Assembly: GCA_965222705.1 (NCBI GenBank)
Contig: CBDCUO010000054.1
Location: forward strand, 62,001 to 126,000
Length of the DNA stretch: 64,000 nt
Origin: JAFMDF01 sp965222705
GTDB taxonomy: Bacteria; Bacteroidota; Bacteroidia; Chitinophagales; Saprospiraceae
Direction of reading: 5' to 3'
Shown: piece by piece, positions 53,979 to 62,936 of the stretch
How positions within the stretch are numbered: position 1 is the first letter of the stretch
How the letters are laid out: each line of letters begins with the position of its first letter
Translations under genes and position numbers: made by a program
Notes under the pieces: model-generated
Databases searched by the model: none
What the model was told of the DNA's origin: nothing
Seen by the model: only the letters and a program-made list of their open reading frames with translations

Positions 53979-54146
53979 ATGAAAAGGTGCTACCTGTACA
54001 TCCTTTATTCTCCTTCGGCAGATAAATACTACATTGGACAAACAAATAATGTGACAACACGCTTGCTGTTTCACAATGAACTTTCCGAAAAATCATACAC
54101 CTTAAGCAGCAGAACAACTAAAAAGCGTTTTAGCTCTGTTGTCTGA
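53979..54146 (+). pseudogene. Truncated GIY-YIG nuclease domain protein
   Basis: ATG 53979 gives 55 residues: MKRCYLYILYSPSADKYYIGQTNNVTTRL, which is the first half of a UvrC-type GIY-YIG domain (YIL and YIG motifs plus the Arg), then HNELSEKSYTLSSRTTKKRF and an early stop. Full members are 80-95 residues and keep a later Glu. After the stop another frame gives LALLSETILF, a faint trace of the missing part. It sits 55 bases after tRNA-Asn. Probably a decayed gene copy. Confidence 0.6.
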
Positions 54147-54482
54147 AACGATTCTGTTTTTAATATAAAAAATCTGCAAATATTTGCTTTTTAGTACAAC
54201 ATTTGTTGAATATATATCCGGACAGGTCACAGCTGTAATTGGTGGGCTTAAAGTTTATTGGTGGGATTTAAATATTCGCCTTTACATAGTACAATGTAAC
54301 TTAAATTTGTTGTGTTTTTTCATAGCATTATCACAGGTCGTTTCCTACGCTCCCGTGATTTAAATGGCTGAATTTAAGTACTTTAAAGTTTCGCGAGCGT
54401 AAATAAATTTTTATTACAAAGTAATAGTAATTTACAAAAAATTAATACCAAGCAAGTCTATTTCAACCTGATTGTCTATATA
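54147..54482. other. Gene-free region after the GIY-YIG remnant
   Basis: About 336 bases, AT-rich. Only an imperfect inverted repeat around TACGCTC (54338-54344) and GAGCGTA (about 54397-54403) was noticed. No gene or clear promoter is seen. Confidence 0.4.
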
Positions 54483-54971
54483 TCAGGCGTTCTCTGTATA
54501 TCTACCCTGTTTAGATTTACGCAAAATAGGGATTCTAGGCTTCCAACTATCCGGCACCACTTTTATTTTTGGATTCAATTTGGAAATAGCTTGTAGAATG
54601 TCACTTCTACTAATTTGGCCCACTAAGCGACCATTTTCTAATACTGGAAAACGATGAAAAGCAGAGTGCGTAAAAGAATAAGCAGCATCCATAATGGTAC
54701 CCTTAGAATCAATAGTCGTAACTGTGCGGGTCATAAAATCTCCTACCTTGCCTAGGCCTCCCGGTTGGTTATTATAAGGTCCTTCCATCACGACTCGAAT
54801 ACAATCTACTTCGGACAACATTCCTATCAAATCGCCTTTAGCATTAACCACTGGCGCACCAGATATTTTATTTTTTACAATAATTCTTATGGCTTCCCAA
54901 ATTTCCGTTTCTGGTGTAAACGTAATCAGTTTAGTTGCCATGAATTTGGTAATTGGCTCATTTCCGCTCAT
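54483..54971 (-). CDS. Tandem CBS-domain protein
   Basis: A 162-residue cytosolic protein consisting of a CBS pair: ITKFMATKLITFTPETEIWEAIRIIVKNKISGAPVV and VGDFMTRTVTTIDSKGTIMDAAYSFTHSAFHRFPVL. Such Bateman modules bind adenosine nucleotides or related ligands and report energy state to a partner. A basic tail of about 25 residues follows (VPDSWKPRIPILRKSKQGR). No enzymatic domain and no obvious partner nearby. Confidence 0.9.
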   Translation of the reverse strand: MSGNEPITKFMATKLITFTPETEIWEAIRIIVKNKISGAPVVNAKGDLIGMLSEVDCIRVVMEGPYNNQPGGLGKVGDFMTRTVTTIDSKGTIMDAAYSFTHSAFHRFPVLENGRLVGQISRSDILQAISKLNPKIKVVPDSWKPRIPILRKSKQGRYTENA

Positions 54972-55171
54972 ACCGAGTTGTATTTAAAAGGATTAATTAA
55001 TGATTAATGCCTTTAAAATACTAAAAATTCAGTAAACAGTACAATTTTCTACTTTTTTTTTGAAAAAATCGCCGCTGGTGTTGCATCAAATAAAAAAGAA
55101 TCAATTAGTCCTGGTTAGATCTGTACTGTGCTGCAATTATTCCTTCTATTTGCACACCTCTTAAATACTTT

Positions 55172-56777
55172 CTAAGAGTCATTCATTGGCTCTGCCATTA
55201 CCTTTTTCAACATATTTCGTCCCGTCATAGCCGAAGCTGTGATCACTCCAGAAAATAAAGCACCGCCAATACCAGCCGTAACAATATCCTGTCCTGTTAA
55301 GTAGAAGTTTTTAATAGGCGTATGAGGGCGGAGAAATTTTTGTTTAAATCTTTTAGGGCTATGGTCCAACCCATAAATTTCTCCTTTTTCATAATTGACA
55401 AAATGCTTGGTGGTTATTGGGGTAGATAGCTCGTAATAATCTACTTTATCTCTGAGGTGGGGTTCCAGTTTGAATAAGGCTTCTAGCAGCCGCTGTGCTA
55501 GTTTTTCCTTTAGGTCTTCATACTTGTTGCCCCCGTTTTTTCCAGGGATGGTTTTCCCATTCAGCAAATATCTCATAAGGCATTAAAGTAATGATATCAA
55601 TGGTGCTGCAATCCGGATATCGATTGGTCCAATCGGGGTCCTTAGCAGAAGGAAAGGAGATATACACGACAGGAAAAGGCTGCTCGATATCCCGAATATA
55701 GCGATTGATATTTTCTTCATGGCTATTTTCAGCCGGATACACCCAGTAATTGGCTTTGGGCAAATTCAAGGCCGCTGGAGCACCTTTTAAACCTACATAT
55801 AAACACAGGTGAGCTACTGAATTTTTGACCTGACTCAACTGGCTTTTTAATTGATATTTTTCAACGATTTGTGTTGGCAGCAATTTTTTATAAGTCGTCA
55901 TAACGCCCGCCCCACTAATAATCGTATTCGCCCGAAAAATTGTCCCATCTTTCATTTGCACACCCACAGCTTTGTTGTCTTCTACGAGTACCTGTGCCAC
56001 TTCAGCACTTACCAAAATGGTACTCCCCCACTGTTGTAGGACAGGAGCAATAGTCTCCACTAACTGAGAAGAGCCGCCTATAGGAAAATAGCCACCTGAA
56101 AAAAAATGCTTTACTAAGGTAGCGTGCATCACGAAGCTACTTTCTTTAGGCGGTAAACCATAATCTCCATATTGTCCTGTCAATACCTTGATTAAGGTTT
56201 CATTTTGGGTTAGTTGCTGCAAGACTTCCAGCGTCGTTTTTTGAGCATATTTCAGGTAAGGAGCCCGCATAAATCCACCAATTAGCCTATTAGTAAAAGG
56301 AGACAAGACCTTGTTGAGGTAAAAATTTCGGCTGGTTTTATTGGCTTTAAACACAAGATTTACATATTCGTGGATAGCATCTGCTTCTTCAGGGAAGTAG
56401 CGGATGAGCTGCTCTTTAAAATTTTGAACCCCTTTTACCAAATCATAAATTTGGTTGCCAATGACAATCCGGTCATACACCTCCCCCATATCTGCCCACT
56501 TTAACCGCCCTTCTGTGATATAATCAAATATTCGCTTAACAATGCTCTGTGGGCGATTCATTTCACCAATATAGTGGATACCCACATCCCACTCATAACC
56601 TCGTCTTTTGAATACATGGGTAAAACCGCCGGCCGTATAATGTCTTTCCAAAACCAGCACCCGCTTGCCTTCTTTTGAAAGTAAAGCAGCGGTCGTTAAG
56701 CTTCCCAAACCAGAACCAATGATAATTGCATCATAGGGCTCTTGAAGTTGGTAATTTTTTTTATACGATTGAACCAT
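55172..56777 (-). pseudogene. RetSat/CrtI-like FAD-dependent oxidoreductase, one frameshift
   Basis: With one base removed, this is a 534-residue flavoprotein of the phytoene desaturase/carotenoid isomerase/retinol saturase superfamily. The dinucleotide motif DAIIIGSGLGSLTTAALLSKEG and ERHYTAGGFTH are near the N-terminus, and the C-terminal NFYLTGQDIVTAGIGGALFSG is the FAD-closing motif. The break lies in the A6/G5 stretch (plus C5 55530-55534, T6 55536-55541), giving either WKKRGNKYED or WKNGGNKYED. Uncorrected, the long part ends after residue 419. A role in carotenoid or lipid saturation is possible; no carotenoid genes are nearby. Confidence 0.82.
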
Positions 56778-56945
56778 ACAATTGAATTAATAAAAGATTT
56801 TCTACAAAGGTTTGGCTTTTAATAGAAAATACCCTAATATTTCAGAATTATTTTATCACTTAGACATTGTAACTTGAGTTAGTTGCTATTTTCGAACAGT
56901 GGGTTTTTGTTCTAATTGAGGCGTGGCGTAAATAAAATCACCTAA

Positions 56946-57389
56946 TTGACCTTGAACAAAGGAGAATTATTTTTATATAATCTAGATGACCTAAAAAGGG
57001 CAGCAAAAATATTGCTAAAGGAAGCAAACACGCAAAAAAAATGGTGCCTTTACGGAACATTAGGCAGTGGAAAAACCAGTTTAATCCAAGCCATTTGTCA
57101 GTGTCTGGAAGTACAAGAACCTGTCACAAGTCCGACCTATTCCCTAGTCAATGAGTACCTCTATTTGGATGCCAAAGACAAGAAAGAGCGGTCTATTTAC
57201 CATTTGGATCTGTATCGCTTAAAGAATATAGAAGAAGCAATAGACATCGGGATTGAAGAATATTTATACAATGATTTTTACTGTTTTATAGAATGGCCGG
57301 AAGTCATCGAGCCTATTTTACCAAAAGAAGTGGTCAAAATTAACCTGGAAATCACAGCGGACCCTATTCGAAAAATGTACTATTCCTAA
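56946..57389 (+). CDS. tsaE: tRNA threonylcarbamoyladenosine biosynthesis ATPase
   Basis: A 147-residue P-loop protein, TTG start. Walker A GTLGSGKTSLIQ, the switch-like SPTYSLVNEY, the HLDLYRLKN strand and FIEWPE all match TsaE. It works with TsaB and TsaD to make t6A37 on tRNAs reading ANN codons and is essential in most bacteria. The TTG is inferred because no ATG lies before the conserved core. The ald gene is 92 bases downstream on the same strand; tsaE and ald are adjacent in several Bacteroidota genomes (recalled, not checked). Confidence 0.92.
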   Translation: MTLNKGELFLYNLDDLKRAAKILLKEANTQKKWCLYGTLGSGKTSLIQAICQCLEVQEPVTSPTYSLVNEYLYLDAKDKKERSIYHLDLYRLKNIEEAIDIGIEEYLYNDFYCFIEWPEVIEPILPKEVVKINLEITADPIRKMYYS

Positions 57390-57480
57390 AAATCTATTTC
57401 CGCATTATGCCCACAAAATGAATTTTTTAGTGTAAATTGTGTGAGTACTATTGACTATTGTTGATTATTGACCATTTTGA

Positions 57481-58708
57481 ATGAGTGATAAAAAGAAAAT
57501 TCCTATTCCTGAAAGTTTGATAAAAGGACAATATCAAACCCAGACGGAAATGTTGGAAGTAGCAAAAAAGCCAACGAAAATCACCATCGGTATCCCCAGA
57601 GAGACCCGATTGCAGGAAAACAGGGTTGCTTTAGTACCCGCCTCCATTGCTGGATTGGTGGCCCATGGGCATCGAATCGTTGTCGAGCAGGATGCCGGAA
57701 TGAAAACCAATTATACCAATCATCGCTTTTCCGAAGCAGGAGCAGAAATAGCTTACAGCAAAGAGCAAGTTTTTAAATCCAATATTCTGCTAAAAGTCGC
57801 TCCTCCTACCTTAAAAGAAATTGATTTGATGCAGCCTGGGCAGATACTCATTTCTCCCTTTGCAAATCCCCATTCTCAGTGCTGACTATATCGAAAAACT
57901 CTTAAAAAAACGGGTCGTTGCCCTGGCAATGGAGTATATCAAGGACGAGTTTGGCAGTTTTCCGATTGTACGAACCATGAGCGAAATTGCCGGTATTTGT
58001 GCAATGACTACAGCGGCTGAATTGATGACTGCCTCAAGTGGAGGAAAAGGGGCTTTGCTAGGAGCTGTTTCCGGTGTTCCCTCTGCTAAGGTGGTTATTT
58101 TAGGCGCAGGAGTCGTGGCAGAAGTAGCCACTAGGGTTGCGCTAGGTTTAGGGGCCGAAGTCCGTATTTTTGATAATAATATTTATAAATTGATGCGCGT
58201 CCAGAATATCGTTGGCCGTTCTTTGAATACCTCTTCTCTAAATCATTACCAACTCACTAAGGAATTATTGACTGCCGATGTTGCAATTGGTGCCATGCAT
58301 TCGACTGCGGGCAGAGCTCCTGTTATAGTAAGCGAAGACATTGTAGCGGAAATGAAGCCAGGAGCCGTCATTGTAGATATTAGCATTGACCAGGGGGGCT
58401 GTTTTGCTACCTCCAGAGTTACTACACACGATAAACCCACGTTTGTCAAGCATGGGGTCATTCATTATTGTGTGCCAAATATTGCTTCTAAAGTTTCCAG
58501 AACCGCTTCTATTGCCATTAGCAATATCATCACTCCCCTTTTATTAAAAGCAGGAGATACCGGAAGCGTTGAAAATCTTCTATTCAATAATCACGGCTTA
58601 CGCAATGGGGTTTACACTTACAAAGGCTTTTTAACCAATGAGTATTTGGGCAAGCGTTTTGGCCTAAAATCTACCGATTTAGACCTGCTGCTTACTTCTA
58701 GCTTATAA
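57481..58708 (+). pseudogene. ald: Alanine dehydrogenase, one frameshift
   Basis: Removing one T from the run at 57859-57861 restores a 408-residue alanine dehydrogenase (GQILISPLQIPILSADYIEK across the joint). Motifs: IGIPRETRLQENRVALVP and QDAGMKTNYT (substrate site), the Rossmann GAGVVAEVATRVALGLGA, and the C-terminal DISIDQGGCFATSR. It interconverts alanine and pyruvate with NAD. An N-terminal extension of about 33 residues before the family start is typical of the Bacteroidota form. As written, the first half ends at 57885. It matches the pattern of the other frameshifts. Confidence 0.85.
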
Positions 58709-58884
58709 TAGACTTGTTACCCTTTAAAATTATACGCATCTGAAAATGCCTTTTGCCGCTATTTTCAACCAAAAAATGAATCAATAGCTGGGCTATTCAT
58801 TAATTTTATGGCTAAAACTATCAACAAAATTCAAATTTCATATCCGCATTTTACAAAGAGTAACAAGTCTAATTAAAAAATGAT

Positions 58885-59793
58885 TTAATTTTTATCTGCC
58901 TTGATATCTTCTAAGCTGACGACAAACCCTGCAATTTTCTTGTTCTTTTTAGCTGCCTTTTTGTAGCTAGTGGCCGTTTTTTGGTCTGGGAATGGTCCCA
59001 AAATCAATTTGTATATGGGTTGGTTATTTGCTCCTTTCTCTACGCTGACTAAAATATTTTTAAACCACATCCCTTGCAATTCTGCTACTTTCCTCATTAC
59101 GTTGGAGTATTCGGAGAAGCTGGCAACTTGCACTCCAAAGCCTTTCTTTTCCGGCCGTAAGACTTGAATTTTATACAAATCGTATTCGTTAAAATTCTTA
59201 GCCGTTACCATTTCAAAGGTGGTTTTTTCATTTTCTTCGGCTTGAGAAGTGGCTACTGTTTTGCTTGTAGTATTTGCTTTTGTTGGCTGTTTACTGGATA
59301 CGGAAGCTGGTCTTGGAGTCGTTTTTTTAGTTGACGCAGGCTTTCTGGGAACTTCTGTTGTACGAGTGGCAGGAACTTCTACTTTAGGGACTACCGTAGA
59401 TACCTTTGGCTGCGTGGTAGAAGTAGTACTTCCTCGACCCAATACTTCTAATTTAACTTCCGCCGTGCCGTCAATAATCATATCTAAAGCAGATGCCGCT
59501 CTTCCTGACAAATCTATGATTCGCCCTTTTAGGTAAGGACCTCGATCATTAATTCGGACGACAACCGATTTTTTATTGTCCAGGCGCGTTACTTTTACCC
59601 TTGTACCCATTGTCAAGGTTTTGTGGGCAGCCGTTAATTTATTTTTGTCATAAGCCTCTCCACTAGCAGTTGCGCCGCCGTGAAATTCATCCCCATAATA
59701 GGAAGCCATACCGTACTCCTCTGTTTGGGCATTCAAAGCAACAAAACAAAAAGAAAGAAAAAAGAAGAATGAATAATGCTTTAATTTCCTCAT
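58885..59793 (-). CDS. RlpA-type septal ring lytic transglycosylase with SPOR domain
   Basis: A 302-residue protein: signal peptide (about 1-22), double-psi beta-barrel RlpA domain (about 25-115, GMASYYGDEFHGGATASGE, NDRGPYLKGRIIDLS with the catalytic-type Asp), a Thr/Pro/Lys-rich linker (about 120-215), and a C-terminal SPOR domain (about 220-297) that binds denuded glycan. RlpA cleaves glycan strands lacking stem peptides at division sites. Paralogous to the next gene, and so a duplication is likely. Confidence 0.93.
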   Translation of the reverse strand: MRKLKHYSFFFFLSFCFVALNAQTEEYGMASYYGDEFHGGATASGEAYDKNKLTAAHKTLTMGTRVKVTRLDNKKSVVVRINDRGPYLKGRIIDLSGRAASALDMIIDGTAEVKLEVLGRGSTTSTTQPKVSTVVPKVEVPATRTTEVPRKPASTKKTTPRPASVSSKQPTKANTTSKTVATSQAEENEKTTFEMVTAKNFNEYDLYKIQVLRPEKKGFGVQVASFSEYSNVMRKVAELQGMWFKNILVSVEKGANNQPIYKLILGPFPDQKTATSYKKAAKKNKKIAGFVVSLEDIKADKN

Positions 59794-59891
59794 AGTTCAA
59801 GGATTTGATTTACGTGTAAATAAAGAAAGTTATTTGCTTCAACAGGTCAAAGCCTGTAGTGCAATAGATTGATTTATAACGACTTAAGCGT

Positions 59892-60266
59892 TCAATTAAT
59901 TATTTCAATGCGCACTTTTGTGATTCCATCCTCCAGCAAATCTATCTTTGCTGCTGCTTTTTTGGACAAATCTACGATTCTTCCCTTAATAAAGGGGCCT
60001 CGATCGTTGATTCGGACATTCACGGACTTGCCATTATCTATTCGACTCACTTTAAGTTTTGTTCCAAAAGGGAGTGATTTATGTGCAGCCGTCAATTTAT
60101 TTTTGTCATAGCGTTCTCCATTTGCCGTTTTTTTACCATGAAGTGAATCGTGGTAATAACTAGCAATGCCTACGAATTTGATCTTTATCGTTGTATTATC
60201 ATTCCAGGAAGTCCCCTTACAGGCAAGGAGCAAAAAAATGAATAGGGCGAGGGATAGTTTATTCAT
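59892..60266 (-). CDS. RlpA-like lipoprotein
   Basis: A 124-residue short RlpA: a lipoprotein signal (MNKLSLALFIFLLLAC) and only the double-psi barrel (GIASYYHDSLHGKKTANGE, INDRGPFIKGRIVDLS). Start chosen at ATG 60266 for the lipobox; the open frame extends 15 codons upstream without function. It lacks the SPOR domain of the paralog, so it is presumably recruited differently. Same strand as the SPOR-containing paralog, upstream of it by about 100 bases. Confidence 0.9.
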   Translation of the reverse strand: MNKLSLALFIFLLLACKGTSWNDNTTIKIKFVGIASYYHDSLHGKKTANGERYDKNKLTAAHKSLPFGTKLKVSRIDNGKSVNVRINDRGPFIKGRIVDLSKKAAAKIDLLEDGITKVRIEIIN

Positions 60267-60555
60267 GGTTTTGGAGTTAATAATTTTGGCTATTGCTTTC
60301 AAATTTACCAATTACTAAACAGGATTACAAGGTTTATGGAATTTAAAAAAATATTTTTAATACTCAAGCGAGGCCCGGCATCCTAATATTTGGTCAAACA
60401 CTCCTGCTAGATTGTGAAAGAATCTGCTTCTCCTAGTCCATTAACCGTCCATCATTTTAAACTTGACAAAATACCAGCAGACGAAAGGTTTTTAAGGCTA
60501 CAAAAAGGCCGCCACTCCTTCATTTTTATAATGAACTTTCTGCTCCCTTTTTTTG

Positions 60556-60563
60556 TACTTTTG
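60556..60563 (+). promoter_or_regulatory. Candidate -7 element for mnmA
   Basis: TACTTTTG, an exact TAnnTTTG match inside the palindrome-like CTTTTGCAAAAG, 21 bases before the mnmA ATG. No clear TTTG at -33. Confidence 0.4.
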
Positions 60564-60584
60564 CAAAAGTAAAATACTCAAAAA

Positions 60585-61697
60585 ATGAGCAAGCTAGGAA
60601 GAATTTTGGTCGCTATGAGTGGGGGTATTGATAGTACCGTTACCGCTATGATGATGCACGAGCAAGGGTATGAAGTCATTGGTATTACGATGAAAACTTG
60701 GGATTATGCCAATGCTGGTGGCAATAAAAAAGAAACCGGTTGCTGTAGTCTGGATTCGATTAATGATGCGCGGCAGGTAGCAGTTAATATGGGCTTCCAT
60801 CATTTTATCGTGGACATTCGGGAAGAATTTGGTGACTATGTAATCGATAATTTTGTAGAAGAATATATGGCGGGGCGCACTCCTAACCCCTGTGTCCTAT
60901 GCAATACCCATATCAAATGGAATTCTCTATTGAAAAGAGCAGATGCTTTGGATTGCGAGTTTATTGCAACTGGGCATTATGCGATAATCAATGAAAACAA
61001 TGGTCGCCGTTACATTAGCAAAGCGGTTGACCGGCAAAAAGATCAGTCTTATGTTTTATGGGGTTTGAGCCAAGAATGCTTGTACCGAAGTAAATTTCCC
61101 TTGGGTAAATACACCAAACCACAAATCCGCCAAATGGCTTATGACTGGGGCTATGAGGAATTGTCCAAAAAAGCTGAAAGCTTTGAAATCTGCTTCGTCC
61201 CTGATAATGACTACCGAAGTTTTTTAAAATATCGGGTAAATGGATTGGAGGAAAAGGTAAAAGGGGGGAATTTCCTCAATGTCAAAGGAGAGGTTTTGGG
61301 GCAACACGAAGGTTACCCTTTTTATACCATTGGCCAAAGAAAAGGCTTGGGGCTTGCTTTTGGTAAACCTATGTATGTAACTGAAATTCGACCGGAGACC
61401 AATACGGTTGTACTGGGAGAAGTGGCTGATTTGTTGCGAAACGGGATGACGGTAGCAGGGGTCAATGCTATGAAATACGAAACTATCCCCGATGGACTGG
61501 AAGTGGTTACCAAAATTCGTTATAAAGATCAAGGAGCTTTAAGCCTCTTAAAGAGGAATGGTCTAGCTGATCAGGTAGAGGTGGAATTTTATGCCAATGT
61601 AAAAGGCGTTGCGCCAGGGCAATCCGCCGTATTTTATGAAGGAGAAGATGTCATCGGCGGCGGATTAATCTATGGCAGCAGAAAAAACAGGAAGTAA
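60585..61697 (+). CDS. mnmA: tRNA-uridine 2-sulfurtransferase
   Basis: A 370-residue enzyme that thiolates U34 of Lys, Glu and Gln tRNAs using ATP and a persulfide. SGGIDSTV is the PP-loop, RTPNPCVLCNTHIKW holds the catalytic Cys, and SFEICFVPDNDY the second Cys. The C-terminal beta domain carries GLGLAFGKPMYV. Complete and of normal length. Convergent with the moxR-type gene. Confidence 0.96.
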   Translation: MSKLGRILVAMSGGIDSTVTAMMMHEQGYEVIGITMKTWDYANAGGNKKETGCCSLDSINDARQVAVNMGFHHFIVDIREEFGDYVIDNFVEEYMAGRTPNPCVLCNTHIKWNSLLKRADALDCEFIATGHYAIINENNGRRYISKAVDRQKDQSYVLWGLSQECLYRSKFPLGKYTKPQIRQMAYDWGYEELSKKAESFEICFVPDNDYRSFLKYRVNGLEEKVKGGNFLNVKGEVLGQHEGYPFYTIGQRKGLGLAFGKPMYVTEIRPETNTVVLGEVADLLRNGMTVAGVNAMKYETIPDGLEVVTKIRYKDQGALSLLKRNGLADQVEVEFYANVKGVAPGQSAVFYEGEDVIGGGLIYGSRKNRK

Positions 61698-61712
61698 ACC
61701 CATTATTTCGTA

Positions 61713-62828
61713 CTATCGAGGCACTTCTATTTTCTTAATAATGTCCTGTACGACATCTTTTGTATCATAGCCCTCCATTTCCCGTTCTGGCGTCAAAATA
61801 ATTCGGTGATTTAAGACTGGGTAGGCAACATATTGAATATCATCGGGCGTGACGAAGTCCCTGCCACTCATCGCCGCAAAGGCTTTTGCCGCTTTCATAA
61901 TTGCCAAAGAAGCACGAGGAGAAGCGCCAAGAAACAAGTCGCCATTATTACGAGTATTATGTATGATTGCAGCGATATAGTCCAATAACTCGTCTTTGAT
62001 TTGTACTTGCTCAATCAGGTGTTGGCATTCCTTGATTTCGGTAACGGAAAAAACAGGTTGCACCTGTTTGTTTTGAGCCATTTTAAAATCCTTTCTAAAT
62101 CGGCCTAAAATAGCTCTTTCTTCTTCCAGGTTGGGATAGCTCAAAACAATTTTAAATAGAAAACGGTCCAACTGGGCCTCGGGTAGTTTATAAGTCCCTT
62201 CTTGTTCAATGGGGTTTTGGGTGGCGATGACAAAAAATGGGAAACCCATTTGGTGCGTTTCGCCATCTATGGTTACCTGAAATTCTTCCATGACCTCAAA
62301 GAGGGCTGCTTGCGTTTTAGCCGGCGCGCGATTAATCTCATCAATCAAAACGATATTGGAAAAAACAGGGCCTGCGTTAAAAGTAAATTTGGAGGTTTGA
62401 ATATTAAAGACATTGGTGCCGACCACATCCGTTGGCATTAAGTCCGGCGTAAATTGTATTCTGGAATAATCTACTGCCAGTGTTTGGGCTAACAGTTTAG
62501 CCGTCAAGGTTTTAGCGATCCCCGGCACTCCTTCCAAAAGCACATGCCCGCCTGTAAATAAGCCAATTAGCAATTGATCCATTAGTTCTTCCTGCCCAAC
62601 GATCACCTGTTTAATCTCTCTTTTTATTCGGTCGGTAGCCAATTGAATTTTGGTCAAATCTAAGCGGTTTTGCGACCATTGCGGCTGTATTTCTACCACA
62701 GAATTACTATTTGGCAAATCCTCAGTAGTCGGCTTTTGCTTCACAAGGTCTTGCGCTTCAGGGACGGGTGGTGCATTATGCTCTATTGGTAATTTTTCTT
62801 TATTGGTGTCTTCTTCGTTTAAAGGCAT
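61713..62828 (-). CDS. MoxR family AAA+ ATPase
   Basis: A 371-residue protein: a Pro/Glu-rich N-terminal tail of about 60 residues, then Walker A LEGVPGIAKTLTAK, Walker B VLIDEINRAPAKTQAA, sensor-1 VIATQNPIEQEGTYKLPEAQLDRF, and the sensor-2 GASPRASLAIMKAAKAFA. MoxR ATPases act as chaperones for maturation of complexes, usually with VWA-domain partners. The DUF4350-type gene lies immediately upstream in the same direction (108 bases), as in the common DUF4129/DUF4350-MoxR-DUF58 loci; the VWA/DUF58 gene should be downstream but mnmA is convergent there, so it would have to be elsewhere. Confidence 0.95.
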   Translation of the reverse strand: MPLNEEDTNKEKLPIEHNAPPVPEAQDLVKQKPTTEDLPNSNSVVEIQPQWSQNRLDLTKIQLATDRIKREIKQVIVGQEELMDQLLIGLFTGGHVLLEGVPGIAKTLTAKLLAQTLAVDYSRIQFTPDLMPTDVVGTNVFNIQTSKFTFNAGPVFSNIVLIDEINRAPAKTQAALFEVMEEFQVTIDGETHQMGFPFFVIATQNPIEQEGTYKLPEAQLDRFLFKIVLSYPNLEEERAILGRFRKDFKMAQNKQVQPVFSVTEIKECQHLIEQVQIKDELLDYIAAIIHNTRNNGDLFLGASPRASLAIMKAAKAFAAMSGRDFVTPDDIQYVAYPVLNHRIILTPEREMEGYDTKDVVQDIIKKIEVPR

Positions 62829-62936
62829 AGTTTATTTTTTACGATGTGTATGTGCTTTACTGAATTTTTCACAATCTGTTTTACGATTTCACCCCATTTT
62901 AGGTCAAAGACGTCAAATTTATTTTTTAAATTCTCC

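Noticed and set aside
55530..55541. Programmed ribosomal frameshift at an A6C slippery sequence in the RetSat-like gene
   Set aside because: The zero frame reads AAA-AAA-CGG, not X-XXY-YYZ, and joining needs a +1 rather than a -1 shift. The same kind of break occurs at unrelated short runs elsewhere.
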